A stretch of DNA of 43,634 nucleotides, from positions 1 to 43,634 of the forward strand of contig JAFYIZ010000015.1 in NCBI GenBank assembly GCA_017538365.1. The letters are read 5' to 3'. The notes beneath the pieces were generated by a model. The model was not told the DNA's origin. It ran no database searches and saw only the letters and a list, made by a program, of their open reading frames with translations. The DNA is from a bacterium. GTDB lineage: Bacteria > UBP6 > UBA1177. Positions 9,456 to 20,013 of the stretch are shown here, piece after piece; position 1 is the stretch's first letter; each line of letters starts with the position of its first letter. The translations under genes and the position numbers were made by a program.

Positions 9456-9488
9456 CGCCCGGAAAATGTTTTTTTAGGAAGGTTTTTT

Positions 9489-10220
9489 ATGGCAAAATCG
9501 TCTATTGAATATGTCTACGGCATAAATTCGTGCTTTGAAGTTATCCGCGGCGGAAAAAGAAAAATTTATCAGGCTTATCTGAATGAAAAGTCGGTAAACA
9601 ATCAGCGGATCAAAAAACTTGCTGAATTTATTGAGAAAAAAGAGATAAAACTTGAGTGGGTTTCGCGAGAAAGACTCAACCAGCTTTCAGGCTCGACCGA
9701 CAATCAGGGTGCAGTCATCAGAGCATCGGTCTACAAATACGCAGAACTTGAAGATATCATCGGCAAAAAGAAAATCCTTCTTTTCGACAACGTAGAAGAT
9801 CCGCACAATGTCGGCGCAATTCTGCGTAGTGCCGAAATTTTCGGCTTCGATTCAATACTCATGCCGGTGCGCGGCGTTCCCGAGATTTATCCTTCAGTCA
9901 TCAAAGTGAGTGCCGGAGCAAGCGAACACCTGAACATCGTCAGAGAATCAAGCTCAAATGTCTATGTCAAAAATCTTCAGGAAAAATACGGATATACGGT
10001 AATAGCTCTCGACGGAGCGGGCAAAAGTTCGTTTGAAGACGTTGCAAAAGCAAATCCCGAAAAAATACTGCTTGTAATCGGCGGCGAAGACAAATCTGTA
10101 GGACAATACATTTTGAACTGCGCCGATTTCGTCGTTTCAATAAGACAGTTCGGCAAAATAAATTCGCTCAACGCTTCGGTTGCCGCAAGTATCGCGATGT
10201 ATGCTTTAGGAGGGAAATAA
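9489..10220 (+). CDS. rlmB: 23S rRNA (guanosine-2'-O)-methyltransferase, RlmB/TrmH family
   Basis: A SpoU-class (SPOUT, trefoil-knot) methyltransferase of 243 residues that uses S-adenosylmethionine to 2'-O-methylate RNA, most likely G2251 of 23S rRNA. An N-terminal substrate-binding domain opens Y-G-I-N-S-C-F-E-V-I. The three SPOUT motifs are present: D-N-V-E-D-P-H-N-V-G-A-I-L-R-S-A, V-I-G-G-E-D-K-S-V-G and I-N-S-L-N-A-S-V-A-A-S-I. The start follows AGGAAGG. The stop overlaps the rnc ATG by one base (TAATG), indicating translational coupling with another RNA-processing gene. Other TrmH-family specificities cannot be excluded from sequence alone. Confidence 0.9.
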   Translation: MAKSSIEYVYGINSCFEVIRGGKRKIYQAYLNEKSVNNQRIKKLAEFIEKKEIKLEWVSRERLNQLSGSTDNQGAVIRASVYKYAELEDIIGKKKILLFDNVEDPHNVGAILRSAEIFGFDSILMPVRGVPEIYPSVIKVSAGASEHLNIVRESSSNVYVKNLQEKYGYTVIALDGAGKSSFEDVAKANPEKILLVIGGEDKSVGQYILNCADFVVSIRQFGKINSLNASVAASIAMYALGGK

Positions 10221-10933
10221 TGACTTCACTGCTTGACAGAAATAAAGTTATAGAACTCGAAAAAAAGCTCAACTACAAATTTTCAGACCTTGATCTGCTG
10301 GAGACGGCTTTCACACATCCGAGCGCCGAAACTGCCGAAAAAGGCAAAAATTATCAAAGACTTGAGTTCTTGGGTGATGAAGTCGTAGGGCTTGCCGTTT
10401 CCCGTCTCCTCTACCTCACTTTTCCAGATGCCGAGGAAGGAAAACTTTCAAAAGCACGCAGCAACTTAATCGATGAACAGGGGCTTGCTTACAACGCAAA
10501 AGGGCTTGAGCTCGGAGACCTGATAATTCTTGGTAAAGGCGAAGAAAAAATGTACGGCAGAGAAAAGGAATCGATTCTTTCCGACGTCTTCGAATCGCTT
10601 ATGGCAGTCATATTCCTTGAAGCGGGCTGGATGACAGTTCTCCGGATAATCACAGGAATTTTCACGCCGCTCATTGACGCTTCCCCGGACATCATCGATC
10701 TTCTGGATCACATAAACCGCGACTACAAATCACGCCTGCAGGAAATCGCTCAGGAACTCGCCCTTCCCGTTCCGACCTACACGGTAATCGACAGATTGGG
10801 ACCTGAACACGACCTCGTTTTCGTTATTGAATGTTCTTCAATGGGTTTCACTTCAAAAGGTTTCGGAAGGAACAAAAAGGCTGCCGAGCAGGATGCCGCA
10901 ATGAAAATCCTCAAAGAAATGCGTGTGTTATAA
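10220..10933 (+). CDS. rnc: Ribonuclease III
   Basis: A 237-residue endonuclease that cleaves double-stranded RNA in rRNA and mRNA processing. The catalytic signature is R-L-E-F-L-G-D-E-V-V (E49, D53) and the second metal-binding segment is S-D-V-F-E-S-L-M-A-V (D122, E125). A dsRNA-binding domain occupies the last 75 residues and ends G-R-N-K-K-A-A-E-Q-D-A-A. The usual small residue after G-D is Glu here (GDEVV), a mild deviation. It is translationally coupled to rlmB. It ends 8 bases from the convergent ligA stop; no terminator hairpin is visible between them. Confidence 0.95.
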   Translation: MTSLLDRNKVIELEKKLNYKFSDLDLLETAFTHPSAETAEKGKNYQRLEFLGDEVVGLAVSRLLYLTFPDAEEGKLSKARSNLIDEQGLAYNAKGLELGDLIILGKGEEKMYGREKESILSDVFESLMAVIFLEAGWMTVLRIITGIFTPLIDASPDIIDLLDHINRDYKSRLQEIAQELALPVPTYTVIDRLGPEHDLVFVIECSSMGFTSKGFGRNKKAAEQDAAMKILKEMRVL

Positions 10934-10941
10934 TCTTAAAA

Positions 10942-13643
<2,702 letters not shown>

Positions 13644-13672
13644 AAGAATTCCTCCTCAAAAAACAGCGCCGC

Positions 13673-13700
13673 ATTATATTAAAAAGAGAGTTTAGAGCAA
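13673..13700 (-). promoter_or_regulatory. Predicted promoter of the ankyrin lipoprotein-ligA unit
   Basis: Read on the minus strand: TTGCTC, 16-bp spacer, perfect TATAAT, then GCGGCGC. The -35 overlaps the end of the U-tract of the gdhA terminator, so termination and re-initiation are tightly packed. Confidence 0.65.
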
Positions 13701-13726
13701 AAAAAACGGGGAGCCGAAGCTCCCCG
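13699..13726 (-). terminator. Intrinsic terminator of gdhA
   Basis: On the minus strand an 8-bp stem, CGGGGAGC and GCTCCCCG closing a UUCG tetraloop, is followed directly by eight T. It starts about 25 bases after the gdhA stop. It is the clearest intrinsic terminator in the window. Confidence 0.93.
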
Positions 13727-13750
13727 CAAAAAACCGGAAAACAGGTTCGA

Positions 13751-15100
13751 TTAGAAGAGTCCCTGTTCCATCATAGCGGTTGCAACTTTCTCGAATCCGG
13801 CAATGTTTGCACCTGCAACGAGGTCGTAGCCAAGGCCGTATTTTTCAGCTGCTGCTGCTGAGTTGTCGTGGATGTTCTTCATCATCTGTTTAAGTTTTTC
13901 GTCAACTTCTTCAGCGGTCCAAACAAGTCTTTCGCTGTTCTGAGACATTTCGAGTGCGGAAACGCCTACGCCGCCTGCGTTAACTGCTTTCGACGGAGCA
14001 ACGATGATGTGTTTCTGAGCGCGAAGGAAATTGAGTGCATCGTTCGTGGTCGGCATATTTGCGACTTCGATGTAGTATTTTGCGCCACATGCAGCGATTT
14101 TTTCAGCCTGCGGCATTTTGACGTCATTCTGCATAGCTGACGGCATAACGACATCGCATTTTACGCCCCAAGGTTTCTCGCCTGCTACGAATTTGCAGCC
14201 GAACTTGTCAGCGTACGGTTTAACGTGCATCGGGTCTGTAGCTCTCATGGTAAGAAGGTAATCAACCTTTTCCGGAGTTGCTACGCCGTCTTCATCAAGG
14301 ATGTATCCGTCAGGACCCGAAAGGGTGATGACTTTTGCACCAAGCTGCATAGCTTTCTTGCAGATACCCCATGTAACGTTGCCGAAACCAGCTGCTGCGA
14401 TCGTTTTTCCTTTGATCGTGTCGCCTTCGTGTTTGAGAACGTTCTCAAGGTAGTAAACTGCGCCGTAACCGGTTGCTTCAGGACGAATGAGCGATCCGCC
14501 GTAGGTAAGGCCTTTACCGGTAAGAACGCCGTTTTCCCAAACGCCTTTAAGTCTTCTGTACTGACCGTAAAGGTAACCGATTTCTCTTCCGCCTACACCC
14601 ATGTCACCAGCAGGAACGTCGATGTCCGGGCTGATGTAGCGGTAAAGAGCTGTCATGAAGCTCTGGCAGAAACGCATAACTTCTGCATCAGATTTGCCGG
14701 CAGGATCGAAGTCCGAGCCGCCTTTTGCGCCGCCGATAGGAAGACCGGTAAGCGAGTTTTTGAAGGTCTGCTCGAAGCCGAGGAACTTAATGATTCCTTC
14801 GTAAACGTTCTTCTGGAAACGAAGTCCGCCTTTGTACGGTCCGATTGCGCCGTTGAACTGGCATCTCCAACCACGGTTGGTGTGGGTGTTACCCTGATCG
14901 TCGGTCCAAACAACTCTGAATGTGAACATTCTTTCCGGCTCAGTCATGCGGTTAAGAAGGTCAGCCTTCTCATACTCAGGATGAGCGTCAACAACAGGAG
15001 AAAGAGAAGAAAGAACTTCTTCTACAGTCTGAACGAATTCGGGTTCGTTAGCGTGTTTCGCTTTTACGTTTTCGATAACGCTTTCTACATACTTGTTCAT
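13751..15100 (-). CDS. gdhA: Glutamate dehydrogenase (NADP-type)
   Basis: Catalyses reductive amination of 2-oxoglutarate with ammonium to glutamate, or the reverse. The 449 residues match the hexameric GdhA class of E. coli. Family landmarks include G-P-Y-K-G-G-L-R-F, the active-site lysine segment L-P-I-G-G-A-K-G-G-S-D-F, D-V-P-A-G-D-M-G-V-G, and a Rossmann-like G-F-G-N-V coenzyme loop. The ATG follows GGAGG; an open frame 14 codons further upstream has no ribosome-binding site. NADP rather than NAD preference is inferred from class resemblance only. The gene is monocistronic: its own promoter with a palindrome in the spacer, and a strong terminator. Confidence 0.95.
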   Translation of the reverse strand: MNKYVESVIENVKAKHANEPEFVQTVEEVLSSLSPVVDAHPEYEKADLLNRMTEPERMFTFRVVWTDDQGNTHTNRGWRCQFNGAIGPYKGGLRFQKNVYEGIIKFLGFEQTFKNSLTGLPIGGAKGGSDFDPAGKSDAEVMRFCQSFMTALYRYISPDIDVPAGDMGVGGREIGYLYGQYRRLKGVWENGVLTGKGLTYGGSLIRPEATGYGAVYYLENVLKHEGDTIKGKTIAAAGFGNVTWGICKKAMQLGAKVITLSGPDGYILDEDGVATPEKVDYLLTMRATDPMHVKPYADKFGCKFVAGEKPWGVKCDVVMPSAMQNDVKMPQAEKIAACGAKYYIEVANMPTTNDALNFLRAQKHIIVAPSKAVNAGGVGVSALEMSQNSERLVWTAEEVDEKLKQMMKNIHDNSAAAAEKYGLGYDLVAGANIAGFEKVATAMMEQGLF

Positions 15101-15159
15101 ATAAACCTCCATAAAAAAAAGGATTAAAAAAACAAACCCCAATGAACATAAATCGATGC

Positions 15160-15188
15160 CTTATAAGTAATAAAAATTACTTAGTCAA
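15160..15188 (-). promoter_or_regulatory. gdhA promoter with an operator-like palindrome in the spacer
   Basis: Read on the minus strand: TTGACT, 17-bp spacer, TATAAG. The spacer is filled by a perfect inverted repeat, AAGTAAT and ATTACTT around TTTT (15165-15182). A protein bound there would block RNA polymerase. Its 12-bp core, TAATTTTTATTA, recurs in the promoter spacer of the gene starting at 24082. Confidence 0.65.
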
Positions 15189-15223
15189 ATAAAAAACAAA
15201 AAAATTTTTTTATTCCTTAAAAT

Positions 15224-15251
15224 TTGCACATTCCCCTTTTCCGTGCTAACT
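15224..15251 (+). promoter_or_regulatory. Weak predicted promoter of the first MATE gene
   Basis: TTGCAC, 16-bp spacer, CTAACT, then TCCGCGG. The -10 is poor. The TTGC start and the discriminator are identical to those of better promoters in the window, and the position is right. Confidence 0.4.
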
Positions 15252-15279
15252 TCCGCGGCTTTTTGTTTTTGGTGGTTTT

Positions 15280-16641
15280 ATGAAGAAAAATATCACTGAA
15301 GGTTCGATCCCGAAGATCCTGCTGGACATGGCTCTGGGAATGCTCATCGGCCACATCGCGATGACAGCCTTCAACCTGACCGACACATACTTCGTTTCCA
15401 AACTCGGAACGCTTGAGCTCGCCGCAATGAGCTACACCTTCCCTGTCGTCATGCTCGTAAACCACTTCCTTTTCGGTATCGGACTCGGAACGAGCGCCGT
15501 CATTTCACGCGCCATCGGGCAGAAAAACTTTCCTGAAGTCAAACGTATTTCGACCGACAGCCTTTTTCTCATAATCTGCCTTGGAACTTTTTTCGGTATC
15601 GCAGGTCTGCTTACGATAAGACCGATCTTCAGCGCACTCGGGGCAAAGGGCGAAACCCTTGAACTTGTCCTCAGATACATGCGGATATGCTGCTACGGAA
15701 TGCCGGTCGGCGCCGTTCCCGCAGTCATCGACAACGAGATCAGGGCTACCGGAGACACGAAAACGCCGGGTCTCATCATGGTGACAGTCGTTGTGATAAA
15801 CGTCATTCTCGACCCGCTTTTCATTTTCGGTATAGGCTTTTTCCCGAGAATGGGGATCGAAGGAGCCGCTTTAGCAACAATGATAGCAAAAATCGCGAGT
15901 GCCGCTTTAGTCGTAAGTTTCATGCACTTCCGAATGAAAATGTTCGACTTTTCCACGTTTAAACTTCCTGTAACTTTAGGATCGTGGAGAAAAGTCCTCT
16001 GGCTCGGCATTCCGACCTCTCTTTCGCTCATGCTCATGCCTATCTCAAATGCGATAGTTACAAGAATTACGGCTGGTTACGGAGACGAAGCAGTCGCCTC
16101 TTTAGGTGCCGGAATAAAAATCGACTCACTCCTTCTCGTAGGCGTTTTCTCTCTTTCGAGCGTACTGCTGCCCTTCACCGGTCAGAACTACGGCGCGGCA
16201 AGGATCGACCGTGTGAAAAAAGCACTCAAAATATCAGAAATGTTCTCGCTCTGCTGGGGCGCATTCATGATGCTCGTCTTCATAATTTTCCGCCGGAATA
16301 TCGCCTCGATGTTCACTGAAGACCCCGTCGTCCTCAAATATATAATGGAATACATGCTCATAATCGGACTCTCATTCCCGGCAATCGGCGCTTCGATCAT
16401 GTGCGTAAACGTCATAAACGGTCTTCACAAACCGATCCGCTCGACAATGCTAAACTTTATGAGAACGATAGTCATGCTCATTCCGGCAGTCTGGCTGGGA
16501 GGCAAAATCGCGGATGTAACAGGAATTTTCGCCGCTATCTCAACAACGAGCATCACGGCGTTTTTCATCTACCACGCGACAGCAAAAATAACTATGGAAA
16601 ATTCGGGATCACGGGATCACGGAATCTCGGGATCCCGGTAA
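15280..16641 (+). CDS. MATE-family efflux transporter (C-terminus extended into repeat array)
   Basis: A 453-residue multidrug and toxic-compound extrusion-type antiporter with about 12 hydrophobic helices in two related halves. Family-like segments include N-L-T-D-T-Y-F-V-S-K-L-G near residue 30, I-R-A-T-G-D-T-K-T-P near 155 and the matching G-L-H-K-P-I-R-S-T-M in the second half. It probably exports organic cations or other small molecules using a Na+ or H+ gradient. The ATG follows GGTGG. The last dozen residues (S-G-S-R-D-H-G-I-S-G-S-R) are encoded by the CGGGATCN octamer array, and the stop codon falls inside the first GCGCGC-containing segment. The native C-terminus was therefore probably replaced or extended by repeat DNA. 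Confidence 0.9.
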   Translation: MKKNITEGSIPKILLDMALGMLIGHIAMTAFNLTDTYFVSKLGTLELAAMSYTFPVVMLVNHFLFGIGLGTSAVISRAIGQKNFPEVKRISTDSLFLIICLGTFFGIAGLLTIRPIFSALGAKGETLELVLRYMRICCYGMPVGAVPAVIDNEIRATGDTKTPGLIMVTVVVINVILDPLFIFGIGFFPRMGIEGAALATMIAKIASAALVVSFMHFRMKMFDFSTFKLPVTLGSWRKVLWLGIPTSLSLMLMPISNAIVTRITAGYGDEAVASLGAGIKIDSLLLVGVFSLSSVLLPFTGQNYGAARIDRVKKALKISEMFSLCWGAFMMLVFIIFRRNIASMFTEDPVVLKYIMEYMLIIGLSFPAIGASIMCVNVINGLHKPIRSTMLNFMRTIVMLIPAVWLGGKIADVTGIFAAISTTSITAFFIYHATAKITMENSGSRDHGISGSR

Positions 16642-16772
16642 CATTGCGCGCCTTCGGGATACCGGAATCTCGGAATCTCGGGATCTCGGCAGGATTTGCG
16701 CGCTTCGGGATCACGAAATCTCGGGATACCGGGATCTCGGCAGGATTTGCGCGCTTCGGGATCACGGCATAT
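16604..16772. repeat. Composite satellite array, left copy (three full 51-bp units plus a partial)
   Basis: Each unit is four octamers of the type CGGGATCA/CGGAATCT followed by a 19-bp segment, such as CGGCAGGATTTGCGCGCTT. The octamer blocks are 16604-16635, 16655-16686 and 16706-16737, with 19-bp segments after each, then two more octamers before the pattern dissolves into the four-helix-bundle gene. The unit length is exactly 51 bp. The array encodes the C-termini of both convergent genes that meet here and lies at the left boundary of the accessory island. Confidence 0.93.
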
Positions 16773-17502
16773 CCCGCGTTCCGTTGCAATCGGGATATCC
16801 TGAGCAACTCCAGAATCCTTTTCCTGAGTTTTTCCCCTTTTTCGCAACGCGCTTTATCATCGGCTTGCCGCACTTCGGACACATCGGTGCATCAGCATCT
16901 ATGCTTTGTTCCGTGCGGTGAGCAAGGCGTTCTGCGGTCAATGCCTCGGTAAAACCGCCTTCTTCCCTGAACGCTGCAAGCCGGTTCGATATTTGTTTGC
17001 GCAGCATCATTATCAGACGCGTGCAGAGAATGATCATGCAGTTTGCTTCAACAATAGAATCATTCGAACAAAGCCACTTATCGAACTTGTGCTTTTGAGC
17101 CAGAATGTGAACAGCACTCAAATGCTGCACATCCTCTTTATAAGTCACCGGCTCCAGATCAATTCTGCTGATTTCCGCATATTCCGCCGATTTTACCGAC
17201 CACGGAATGCTTTCGTGATGCAGAAGCCAGTTGATATAGTCGTTTGCGAGTTCGGCAAGACTGGCGCGTGCCACATCAAAAAGCTTCATTTCGGTTTCTC
17301 TCGACGTATCGTGACGAGAATTGCCTTCGGCGATGTTTGCCGGAACAGAACGGGCTGCCTGCGTCATCTGGTCGTACTGGCGACCGCACGGGTCGTTGCT
17401 GCGGTCAAGATACCGTTGACAAAAATCCTGAGTCGAAAGCTGAATTACGTTTGCCAAAACCCAGGTGTCAAGCCAATAATAACTTAAATTTCCAATTTTC
17501 AT
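16762..17502 (-). CDS. Four-helix-bundle (S23-like) protein with C-terminal zinc ribbon
   Basis: 246 residues. The first 170 or so resemble the S23/'four helix bundle' family: W-L-D-T-W-V-L-A-N-V-I-Q near the start, then Q-M-T-Q-A-A-R-S-V-P-A-N-I-A-E-G-N-S-R, which is its characteristic helix. A C-terminal Cys4 ribbon (C208, C211, C233, C239; C-P-K-C-G and C-S-G-Y-P-D-C) resembles a topoisomerase-type DNA-binding ribbon. Together this matches the 'four helix bundle suffix domain' architecture (TIGR04258, from memory). Nucleic-acid binding is plausible; the role is unknown. The ATG with AGAGG eight bases upstream was chosen over an upstream in-frame start. The last residues and the stop lie in the composite repeat array. 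It sits alone on the minus strand beside the restriction-modification genes. Confidence 0.8.
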   Translation of the reverse strand: MKIGNLSYYWLDTWVLANVIQLSTQDFCQRYLDRSNDPCGRQYDQMTQAARSVPANIAEGNSRHDTSRETEMKLFDVARASLAELANDYINWLLHHESIPWSVKSAEYAEISRIDLEPVTYKEDVQHLSAVHILAQKHKFDKWLCSNDSIVEANCMIILCTRLIMMLRKQISNRLAAFREEGGFTEALTAERLAHRTEQSIDADAPMCPKCGKPMIKRVAKKGKNSGKGFWSCSGYPDCNGTRDMP

Positions 17503-17586
17503 TTCAAACCTCTCATTTTTCAAATTAAAGAAAAAGAACATACTTTGAAAATTTTATTTAAATCAAATTTTAAGTCAAATTTTTCA

Positions 17587-17646
17587 GCGCGAGCTTCGAG
17601 ATCTCGGGATCACGGAATCCCTGAATCCAGGTAAAAATGGTGCGTC
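17587..17646. repeat. Composite satellite, single middle copy
   Basis: GCGCGAGCTT precedes exactly four octamers (CGAGATCT, CGGGATCA, CGGAATCC, CTGAATCC; 17597-17628). A diverged form of the 19-bp segment follows (AGGTAAAAATGGTGCGTC). It has the same orientation as the left and right arrays and lies between the four-helix-bundle gene and the methylase promoter. Confidence 0.85.
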
Positions 17647-17660
17647 AAGAAAAAAAATTG

Positions 17661-17690
17661 TTGATTATTTGCTTTATTTGGATGTAAAAT
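17661..17690 (+). promoter_or_regulatory. Predicted promoter of the restriction-modification pair
   Basis: TTGATT, 18-bp spacer, TAAAAT. There is no GC-rich discriminator (TTTAACG follows) and the spacer is longer than in the core genes, which fits foreign origin. Confidence 0.45.
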
Positions 17691-17717
17691 TTAACGATTT
17701 TTTGAACGGAGCTGAAA

Positions 17718-18806
17718 ATGGCCGGAAACAGTGATTTAAATAGTGCGAAAAGTGCTAAAAAAGACGAGTTTTATACGCAACTTACCGATATTGAAAAGGA
17801 GCTTCGCCATTACAGGCAGCATTTCAAGGGTAAAACGGTGCTTTGCAACTGCGATGATCCTTTTGAAAGCAATTTCTTCAAGTATTTTGTCTTGAATTTC
17901 AACCGTTTAGGCTTGAAAAAGCTGATTGCGACCTGCTACACGGGTTCACCGATTGCGAATCAGCAGCTTTCGTTGTTTGATATTCTTGGTGAGAGCGCGG
18001 AAAATAGTGAAGAGAAGCCTTATAAAGCGGTTGTGACGACTGTTTACGACAAAACCGGTGACGGCGGCGTGGACATGCTTGATGTGGCTGAACTTTTCAA
18101 GTCAGGCGAAAACGAGCTTACAGAGCTTCAAGGTGACGGAGATTTCCGCTCGCCTGAATGTCTCGCACTTATGAAGGAAGCCGATATTGTGGTGACAAAT
18201 CCGCCGTTTTCGCTGTTTCGGGAATATGTGGCGACACTTATGGAACATCATAAGAAATTTCTTATTATAGGGAATATCAACGCTATAAGTTATAAAGAAG
18301 TTTTCCCTCTATTAATGCAAAACCAAGCGTGGCTTGGTAACGGAATGGGACGCTGGATATCAGGATTCATCGTCCCGAACACTTATGAATTATACGGAAC
18401 AGAAGCTCGAATAAATGATAAGGGCGAACGTATTGTTGCTACAAATAACTGCTTGTGGTTAACAAATCTTGATTTTAAGAAAAGGCACGAGGAGCTGATT
18501 TTAGTAAAACGCTATAATCCTGTTGATTACCCGAAATATGACAATTATGATGCTATTGAAGTTCGAAAAACTGCCGACATACCATGTGATTATGCTGGTG
18601 TAATGGGAGTTCCGATCACATTTTTGGATAAATATAGTCCTGATCAATTTGAGATTTTAGGCTGTTCTGAAAGTGAGGGTAAAGGATTTTCAAATGGTCT
18701 ATGGAATTCTAAATCTGAGGCAAAACAACCACTGATCAATGGACAGCGGCAATACAAGCGAATTTTTATCCGCAACAAGCATCCGGAACAACCGAAGGAG
18801 GATTAG
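17718..18806 (+). CDS. EcoRI-type adenine-specific DNA methyltransferase
   Basis: 362 residues resembling the EcoRI methylase family (PF13651, by recall). It would transfer a methyl group from S-adenosylmethionine to adenine N6 in the host's recognition sites. The catalytic motif is N-P-P-F (residues 161-164, in D-I-V-V-T-N-P-P-F-S). The N-terminus K-K-D-E-F-Y-T-Q and the segment G-K-T-V-L-C-N-C-D-D-P are typical of this branch. The ATG follows GGAG. The stop is separated from the nuclease ATG by one base, a tight operon with methylase first. Recognition of GAATTC is known for EcoRI itself and cannot be assumed here. Confidence 0.9.
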   Translation: MAGNSDLNSAKSAKKDEFYTQLTDIEKELRHYRQHFKGKTVLCNCDDPFESNFFKYFVLNFNRLGLKKLIATCYTGSPIANQQLSLFDILGESAENSEEKPYKAVVTTVYDKTGDGGVDMLDVAELFKSGENELTELQGDGDFRSPECLALMKEADIVVTNPPFSLFREYVATLMEHHKKFLIIGNINAISYKEVFPLLMQNQAWLGNGMGRWISGFIVPNTYELYGTEARINDKGERIVATNNCLWLTNLDFKKRHEELILVKRYNPVDYPKYDNYDAIEVRKTADIPCDYAGVMGVPITFLDKYSPDQFEILGCSESEGKGFSNGLWNSKSEAKQPLINGQRQYKRIFIRNKHPEQPKED

Positions 18807-18807
18807 C

Positions 18808-19914
18808 ATGGAGATAAAAGAATTAAAAGTTACTGTCGGCGAAGTTTGCGAAGGTTACTTCAACGATGCGGAAGAAGGTGTTGTCGGATATGACGGAAAA
18901 CTCGATATCCGCCCGAAATATCAGCGCGAATTCATTTACAAAGATGCGCAGCGCGATGAAGTCATCCGCACGGTTGTGAAAGGCTTGCCGCTGAATGTGA
19001 TTTATTGGTGCAAGGTGAAAAAAGCGGACGGAAGCGACGGTTTTGAGGTGCTTGACGGGCAGCAGCGGACAATTTCGCTCTGCGAATATGTTGACGGGTC
19101 ATTTTCTGTTGACGACAAATATTTCTATAATCTGCCGAAAGATCAAAAGGAAAAAATCCTGAATTATCCGCTTTTTGTCTATGTTTGCGACGGCACTGAC
19201 AGTGAAAAACTGGATTGGTTCAGAATCATCAATATTGCAGGAGTTCAGCTTTCTGATCAGGAGTTGAGAAACGCTGTTTATGCAGGTTCGTGGACATCCG
19301 ACGCAAAACGCTATTTTTCCAAAACCGGATGCGCTGCCGACACGCTGGCAGGCGATTATCTGAAAGGGGCTTCGATTCGTCAGGAATATCTTGAAACTGC
19401 GATTCTGTGGGCGTCTTCCGCTGAAGGTAAAACCATAGAGGCATACATGGCGGAACACCAGAATGATCCTTCAGCAGTTCAGCTTTGGAACTATTTCCGC
19501 TCCGTTATTGACTGGGTTCAGGCGATTTTTCCGAAAACGCGCAAAGAAATGAAGGGTTTGCCGTGGGGAATGTTCTACAATCAGCACGGCAAAAGGACAG
19601 ATCTCGACCCGAAGAAACTGGAAATTGAAATCCAGCGGCTTATGGGCGATGAGGATGTAACAAGAAAATCAGGAATTTATGAATATCTGCTGACCGGCGA
19701 AGAAAAAAAGCTTTCAATCCGCGCTTTCGACCGCCGCGATGCTTTAGCGGCTTATGAAAAACAAAATCACAAATGCGCAATCTGCGGCGAAACATTCGAG
19801 TTCGACGAAATGCATGCCGACCACATCATACCTTGGAGCAAAGGCGGCAAAACAGTGCCGGAAAACTGCCAGATGCTCTGCCGTGACTGCAATCTGAAGA
19901 AAGGTGCGCAGTAA
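18808..19914 (+). CDS. DUF262 domain protein with C-terminal HNH nuclease
   Basis: 368 residues. The N-terminal DUF262 (ParB/GmrS-like) domain carries the hallmark D-G-Q-Q-R-T near residue 83 and an early P-K-Y-Q-R-E-F. The C-terminus is an HNH endonuclease with paired zinc ligands (C323/C326 and C358/C361) around D-H-I-I-P-W-S-K-G-G (D338, H339). The ATG has a textbook AAGGAGG, which overlaps the end of the methylase gene. As the immediate partner of the methylase it is the likely restriction subunit. Because DUF262 domains can hydrolyse nucleotides and sense modified DNA (as in GmrSD), it could instead be modification-dependent. Which applies is not visible from sequence. Confidence 0.85.
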   Translation: MEIKELKVTVGEVCEGYFNDAEEGVVGYDGKLDIRPKYQREFIYKDAQRDEVIRTVVKGLPLNVIYWCKVKKADGSDGFEVLDGQQRTISLCEYVDGSFSVDDKYFYNLPKDQKEKILNYPLFVYVCDGTDSEKLDWFRIINIAGVQLSDQELRNAVYAGSWTSDAKRYFSKTGCAADTLAGDYLKGASIRQEYLETAILWASSAEGKTIEAYMAEHQNDPSAVQLWNYFRSVIDWVQAIFPKTRKEMKGLPWGMFYNQHGKRTDLDPKKLEIEIQRLMGDEDVTRKSGIYEYLLTGEEKKLSIRAFDRRDALAAYEKQNHKCAICGETFEFDEMHADHIIPWSKGGKTVPENCQMLCRDCNLKKGAQ

Positions 19915-20013
19915 AAACAACGCAAGTTCTAAGGCTAAATCAAAAAAAATAAGGAAAATTTCTGCACGCGAGCCGCGTGCGCTCCGACAAAAACCAAGAT
20001 TAAAGATTGAAAC

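Noticed and set aside
10934-10941. Terminator between convergent rnc and ligA
   Set aside because: Only eight bases separate the stops and no hairpin with T-run is visible; transcripts probably overlap.
16401-16952. Plus- and minus-strand frames crossing the left octamer array
   Set aside because: They encode only I-P-R-F-R-D-like or S-R-D-H-G-I-like translated repeats and have no ribosome-binding site or separate homology.
19964-19980. Hairpin GCACGCG/CGCGTGC downstream of the HNH nuclease as terminator
   Set aside because: A 7-bp stem with a 3-nt loop but no T-run follows; it may affect transcript ends but is not a recognisable intrinsic terminator.
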